From assembly GCA_910575625.1 (NCBI GenBank), contig CAJTFD010000016.1:29542-93541 (forward strand): DNA of 64,000 bases, written 5' to 3'. The translations under genes and the position numbers were made by a program. Numbering within the stretch: position 1 is the first letter of the stretch; the number at the start of each line of letters is the position of its first letter. Shown in pieces: positions 60,990 to 64,000 of this stretch. The notes below the pieces were generated by a model. It ran no database searches, was not told where the DNA came from, and saw only the letters and a program-made list of their open reading frames with translations. The DNA is from Clostridia bacterium. GTDB taxonomy: Bacteria > Bacillota > Clostridia > Lachnospirales > Lachnospiraceae.

Positions 60990-61817
60990 ATGTCAAATTG
61001 CAAAGTAATTGCTCTGACAAACCAGAAAGGCGGTGTTGGCAAGACCACTACGGCGGTCAATCTGGGAGTAACTCTGGCACAGCAGGGTAAAAAAGTGCTT
61101 CTGATTGATGCAGATGCACAGGCAAATTTAACCATGTCGCTCGGTTACAGCCGACCAGATGATTTACCCAATACACTCTCAACCATTATGCAGGATATTA
61201 TTGATGATAAATCCGTCGATGTTTCCAAAAGCATCCTGCACCATGACGAGGGCGTTGACCTGCTCCCGTCCAACATTGAACTGTCGGGCTTGGAAGTAAG
61301 GCTGATTAACGCCATAAGCCGTGAAAGTGTGCTGAAAACCTGCATCAATGAGGTAAAAAAGAATTATGATACAGTCCTTATTGACTGTATGCCGAGTTTA
61401 GGTATGCTCACAATCAATGCACTTGCGGCGGCTGACAGCGTGGTTATCCCGACACAGCACCATTATCTTTCTGCAAAGGGCTTAGAGCTGTTGCTTCGCT
61501 CCGTGTCTAAAGTCAAGCGGCAAATCAATCCCCATCTGCGGATTGACGGTATCTTAATGACGATGGTAATGCCACGCACGAACATTTCTAAAGAGATTAC
61601 TGCAACGGTAAAGAGTGCCTACGGGCAGAGGATTAAAGTTTTCGATGCCCAGATACCCCATTCCATCCGTGCGGTAGAATCCACCGCAGAGGGAAAGAGC
61701 ATTTTTGCCTACGACAAAGGCGGCAAGGTAGCCGCAGCTTATGAGCAGTTCGGAAAGGAGGTAGCAGAGATTGGCGAGAAACAGAGAAAGCAAAATCGAG
61801 CTGACCGCATACGATGA
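60990..61817 (+). CDS. parA: ParA family partition ATPase
   Basis: A 275-residue Walker-type ATPase: deviant Walker A LTNQKGGVGKTTTAVNLG near residue 7, LLIDADAQANLT, VLIDCMPSLGMLT and VVIPTQHHYLSAKGLE. It partitions plasmids or elements by moving ParB-bound DNA over the nucleoid. ATG 60990 has AAGGAGG upstream. Its 3' end overlaps the parB start by 47 bases. Confidence 0.9.
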   Translation: MSNCKVIALTNQKGGVGKTTTAVNLGVTLAQQGKKVLLIDADAQANLTMSLGYSRPDDLPNTLSTIMQDIIDDKSVDVSKSILHHDEGVDLLPSNIELSGLEVRLINAISRESVLKTCINEVKKNYDTVLIDCMPSLGMLTINALAAADSVVIPTQHHYLSAKGLELLLRSVSKVKRQINPHLRIDGILMTMVMPRTNISKEITATVKSAYGQRIKVFDAQIPHSIRAVESTAEGKSIFAYDKGGKVAAAYEQFGKEVAEIGEKQRKQNRADRIR

Positions 61818-62691
61818 CCTCTTTGAAACAGATGAAAGCCGTGCAGAAGCGCATCTAAGCAAGATAAGGGAGATACCCATTTCCGAAATTGATGAGTTTC
61901 CAGACCACCCGTTCAAGGTCTTAATGAATGAGGATATGGAGCAGCTTGTGGAAAGTGTCAGTCGGAGCGGCGTAATGACCCCTGCGACAGTTCGGCAAAA
62001 AGAGGACGGACGGTACGAGCTTATCAGCGGTCACAGGCGGAAAAAGGCTTGTGAGCTTGCAGGGCTTGAAACGCTCAAATGTGAGGTTAAGGAGCTGACC
62101 CATGATGAAGCGATTATTGTCATGGTTGAAAGTAATCTCCAACGCTCTGTTATCTTGCCAAGTGAGAAAGCCTTTGCGTATAAGATGCGGTTAGAAGCAA
62201 TGAAACGTCAAGGTGAACGGAGCGACTTAACTTCTCGACCAGTGGGCGAGAAGTTGTTTAGCGTTGATAAAATGAGCCAAGATGTTGCAGATAGCGGTAG
62301 GCAAATACACCGCTATATTCGTTTGACCGAGCTTGTACCCGAAATTCTGCAAATGGTAGATGAACGTCAGATTGCTTTCCGCCCTGCGGTAGAGATTTCC
62401 TATCTTTCCGAGGAACAGCAGTACACGCTTTTAGAAGCGATGGGCTACAACGATGCCACGCCCTCACTTGCACAGGCTATCAAGATGAAAAAGTTTATGC
62501 AGGAGGGAAAACTCACGGACGAGGTTATCCAGTCCATCATGCAGGAGGATAAGCCAAACCAGAAAGAGAAGCCTGCCTTTAAGGACGAGCGGATAACCAA
62601 GCTCATACCGAAATCCATCCCCAGAGGGCAGGAAACGGATTTTGTCGTAAAGGCGTTGGAGTTTTATAACCGCCACTTGCAGCGGAACTAG
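61771..62691 (+). CDS. parB: ParB/RepB/Spo0J family protein
   Basis: A 306-residue DNA-binding partner of ParA. The ParB N-domain spans 35-105 (MTPATVRQKEDGRYELISGH, RRKKACELAG, VMVESNLQR) and a helix-turn-helix lies near 165-200 (MSQDVADSGRQIHRYIRL). It starts at TTG 61771, with GGAAAGGAGG about nine bases upstream, inside parA. Together the two should stabilise the excised element. From 62692 to 62921 I see no gene. Confidence 0.88.
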   Translation: MARNRESKIELTAYDDLFETDESRAEAHLSKIREIPISEIDEFPDHPFKVLMNEDMEQLVESVSRSGVMTPATVRQKEDGRYELISGHRRKKACELAGLETLKCEVKELTHDEAIIVMVESNLQRSVILPSEKAFAYKMRLEAMKRQGERSDLTSRPVGEKLFSVDKMSQDVADSGRQIHRYIRLTELVPEILQMVDERQIAFRPAVEISYLSEEQQYTLLEAMGYNDATPSLAQAIKMKKFMQEGKLTDEVIQSIMQEDKPNQKEKPAFKDERITKLIPKSIPRGQETDFVVKALEFYNRHLQRN

Positions 62692-62921
62692 GCTCACGAG
62701 AGGTAAAACGAACAAAATAGGGATTTGGGCATGGAACGCCGAGGGAGAAGTCTGCCCTTTGGGGGACAGCAAATTTTTTTCCGCTTCCCCCTCTCCACAC
62801 CTCTCCCCCTTGATACTGCCAGTAACTATCCGAGAAAAGAATTATTAAAGCTGTCCACAAGGGCGGCTTTTTTTCTGCCAGAAAGTCAACTATCAACATG
62901 AGAACGAACAGGAGGTAATGA

Positions 62922-64000
62922 ATGAAGATTCGTAAATTATTCAAAAGGGCTGCGGCGTTTGCTTTGGCTGCGGTCACGGCATTGTCCGCCGTCCCTGCCA
63001 CGACAGCGTATGCAGCGGGCGACATCGGCACGATTAGCTTTACCCACACCTACGACGGTGCAGGGAACGCCATGAGGTATAATTCCAGTGCCAACATTGG
63101 AGGTCATACCGCAGGAGGAACGGGCGAATACAAGTACCGTATGTATGTGGACGGGGAAACGGCGTTCTGCCTTCAGCCGGGTGTGCCTTTAAAAACAGGC
63201 AACACGCTTGCAAAGGCATCTTCCAACGCTTGGAACGCCCTCTCCGCAGAACAGAGAAAAGCGGTGGGGCTTGCCCTGCTCTATGGGTATCAGGGCAACA
63301 GCGGGAATTTATCTGGGAGCGATGATGAGAAATGGCTTGCCACCCAGACCCTTGTATGGGAGTTTGTTACGGGATGCCGCAACGCCACAAGCCCATACAG
63401 CCAGACAAGCATGACCGTTTACAGCCTGCACTTTGGCTCAAACTATGCCAACAGCGGGGCAAGGGCGGCTTACGACCAGATTGTGTCGCTGATGACAAGG
63501 CACAGCACGATTCCGAGCTTCATGTCGGCAGGGAAAAAAGACATCACAAAGGAGCTTGCCTATAAGGACGGCAAATACAGCCTTACGCTGACCGACAGCA
63601 ACGGCGTTTTATCCGAGTATTCCTTTACCAGCTCTGACAGCAATGTAAAGGTGTCCAAGTCTGGGAACAAACTGACCATCACATCATCAAAGGCGATTGA
63701 CGGCAAGGCAAGGATTACCGCAGCAAGGAACAACACGCCAACGGTCAGCAGCGGTGCGATGATGATTGCCTACGGCGACCCGAACCTGCAGGACGTCATT
63801 ACGGGTGTGGAAAACGTGGATACCATGATGGCATATATCAACGTGGAAACACCGACAGGCACGGTTGCACTGAAAAAGACTTCCGAGGACGGAGTTGTTG
63901 AGGGGATTTCCTTTACCATCAAAGGCGACGGCTTCAATAAGACCGTAAAAACCGACAAGAATGGAAACATCACGGTGGAGGGCTTATTCCCTGGCACTTA
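62922..64000 (+). CDS. surface adhesin with thioester domain and Cna-B repeats (3' end missing)
   Basis: The first 359 residues of a longer surface protein. Residues 1-32 form a signal peptide ending AYAAG. Residues 40-150 are a thioester domain: Cys83 in TAFCLQPG and Gln142 in LATQTLVWEFV should form an internal Cys-Gln thioester that bonds covalently to host or bacterial surfaces. From about 320 a Cna-B/SpaA-type domain begins (TGTVALKKTSEDGVVEGISF). A sortase signal would lie beyond the window. AGGAGG precedes ATG 62922. No stop occurs before 64000. Confidence 0.84.
   Translation, partial: MKIRKLFKRAAAFALAAVTALSAVPATTAYAAGDIGTISFTHTYDGAGNAMRYNSSANIGGHTAGGTGEYKYRMYVDGETAFCLQPGVPLKTGNTLAKASSNAWNALSAEQRKAVGLALLYGYQGNSGNLSGSDDEKWLATQTLVWEFVTGCRNATSPYSQTSMTVYSLHFGSNYANSGARAAYDQIVSLMTRHSTIPSFMSAGKKDITKELAYKDGKYSLTLTDSNGVLSEYSFTSSDSNVKVSKSGNKLTITSSKAIDGKARITAARNNTPTVSSGAMMIAYGDPNLQDVITGVENVDTMMAYINVETPTGTVALKKTSEDGVVEGISFTIKGDGFNKTVKTDKNGNITVEGLFPGT

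Larger units (their letters stand above)
59867..64000 (+). mobile_element. start of a probable integrative conjugative element (runs off the window)
   Basis: After cap 2 come two small genes, ParA, ParB and a thioester-domain adhesin, a leading-edge order seen in conjugative elements of gut clostridia. No integrase, relaxase or type IV secretion gene is in view; these would be expected beyond 64000. Confidence 0.6.

Noticed and set aside
62737..62900. Short plus-strand frame after parB (MERRGRSLPF...)
   Set aside because: No ribosome-binding site, Pro/Phe-rich composition typical of a chance frame, though its recurrence in other elements was not testable.

Overview
The window looks like the chromosome of a spore-forming, Gram-positive anaerobe of the Bacillota, most likely a Lachnospiraceae gut clostridium. 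The evidence is spoIID next to a SpoIIQ-type gene, a Csp-like subtilisin, a large SRP RNA of the Bacillus/Clostridium type, strong AGGAGG ribosome-binding sites throughout, and gene families typical of that group (DUF885, DUF1836, AIM24/TerD, CdaR beside an MsmX/UgpC ATPase, AriA/AriB-like genes in an rlmD island). The species cannot be named from the sequence alone.

Layout. 1-12300: a partial murF, a YitT membrane protein, a large exported protein with a degenerate C39-like end, an M29 aminopeptidase, an EF-hand protein, a YhaO/YhaN (SbcD/SbcC-like) pair and a subtilisin-like protease. 12300-15500 is a decayed stretch with two 160-bp inverted-repeat elements, a MATE exporter with a small lipoprotein, and two gene remnants. 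15500-18550 holds an HTH protein, an orphan BglII-like endonuclease and an acetyltransferase, facing a TerD/AIM24 pair. 18740-19110 is the SRP RNA with its own promoter and terminator. 19150-30000 carries a C39 peptidase, a glycosyltransferase, asnB, a glucosaminidase, a phosphoribosyltransferase, an MsmX/UgpC-type ATPase, an aldo/keto reductase, a CdaR regulator and two small genes. 30200-38850 holds the sporulation pair, a HIT protein, a sigma factor, murG, cls, trxB and a DUF885 protein, with a DnaA-box cluster between cls and trxB. 38890-55000 holds a second kind of TA-flanked element, capA, tatD, tandem deacetylases, a PPIase lipoprotein, a D,D-carboxypeptidase, a probably leaderless exonuclease, a dead HtrA-like protein, YhaM, DUF1836, pcrA and a small acidic membrane protein.

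55113-64000 is an integration hot spot at the 3' end of an rlmD/rumA-type 23S rRNA methyltransferase gene. A 352-bp segment that forms the C-terminal end of the gene occurs twice with a constant offset of 3432 bp. Between the copies lies a small AT-rich island with an ATPase plus DUF4435 pair that looks like a PARIS (AriA/AriB) defence system, followed by a broken YhcG-type nuclease gene. After the second copy comes the start of a larger, probably conjugative element (two small genes, ParA, ParB, a thioester-domain surface protein cut by the window end).

Cell-envelope and spore functions dominate the core genes (murF, murG, dacA, cls, deacetylases, glucosaminidase, SpoIID/SpoIIQ). Three extracytoplasmic proteins keep a protease-like fold but have lost the catalytic residues (SpoIIQ-like, HtrA-like, C39-like), which points to scaffold or sensor roles. 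A family of TA-flanked miniature elements with GAGTGTGTCT-type ends is scattered through the first 40 kb.
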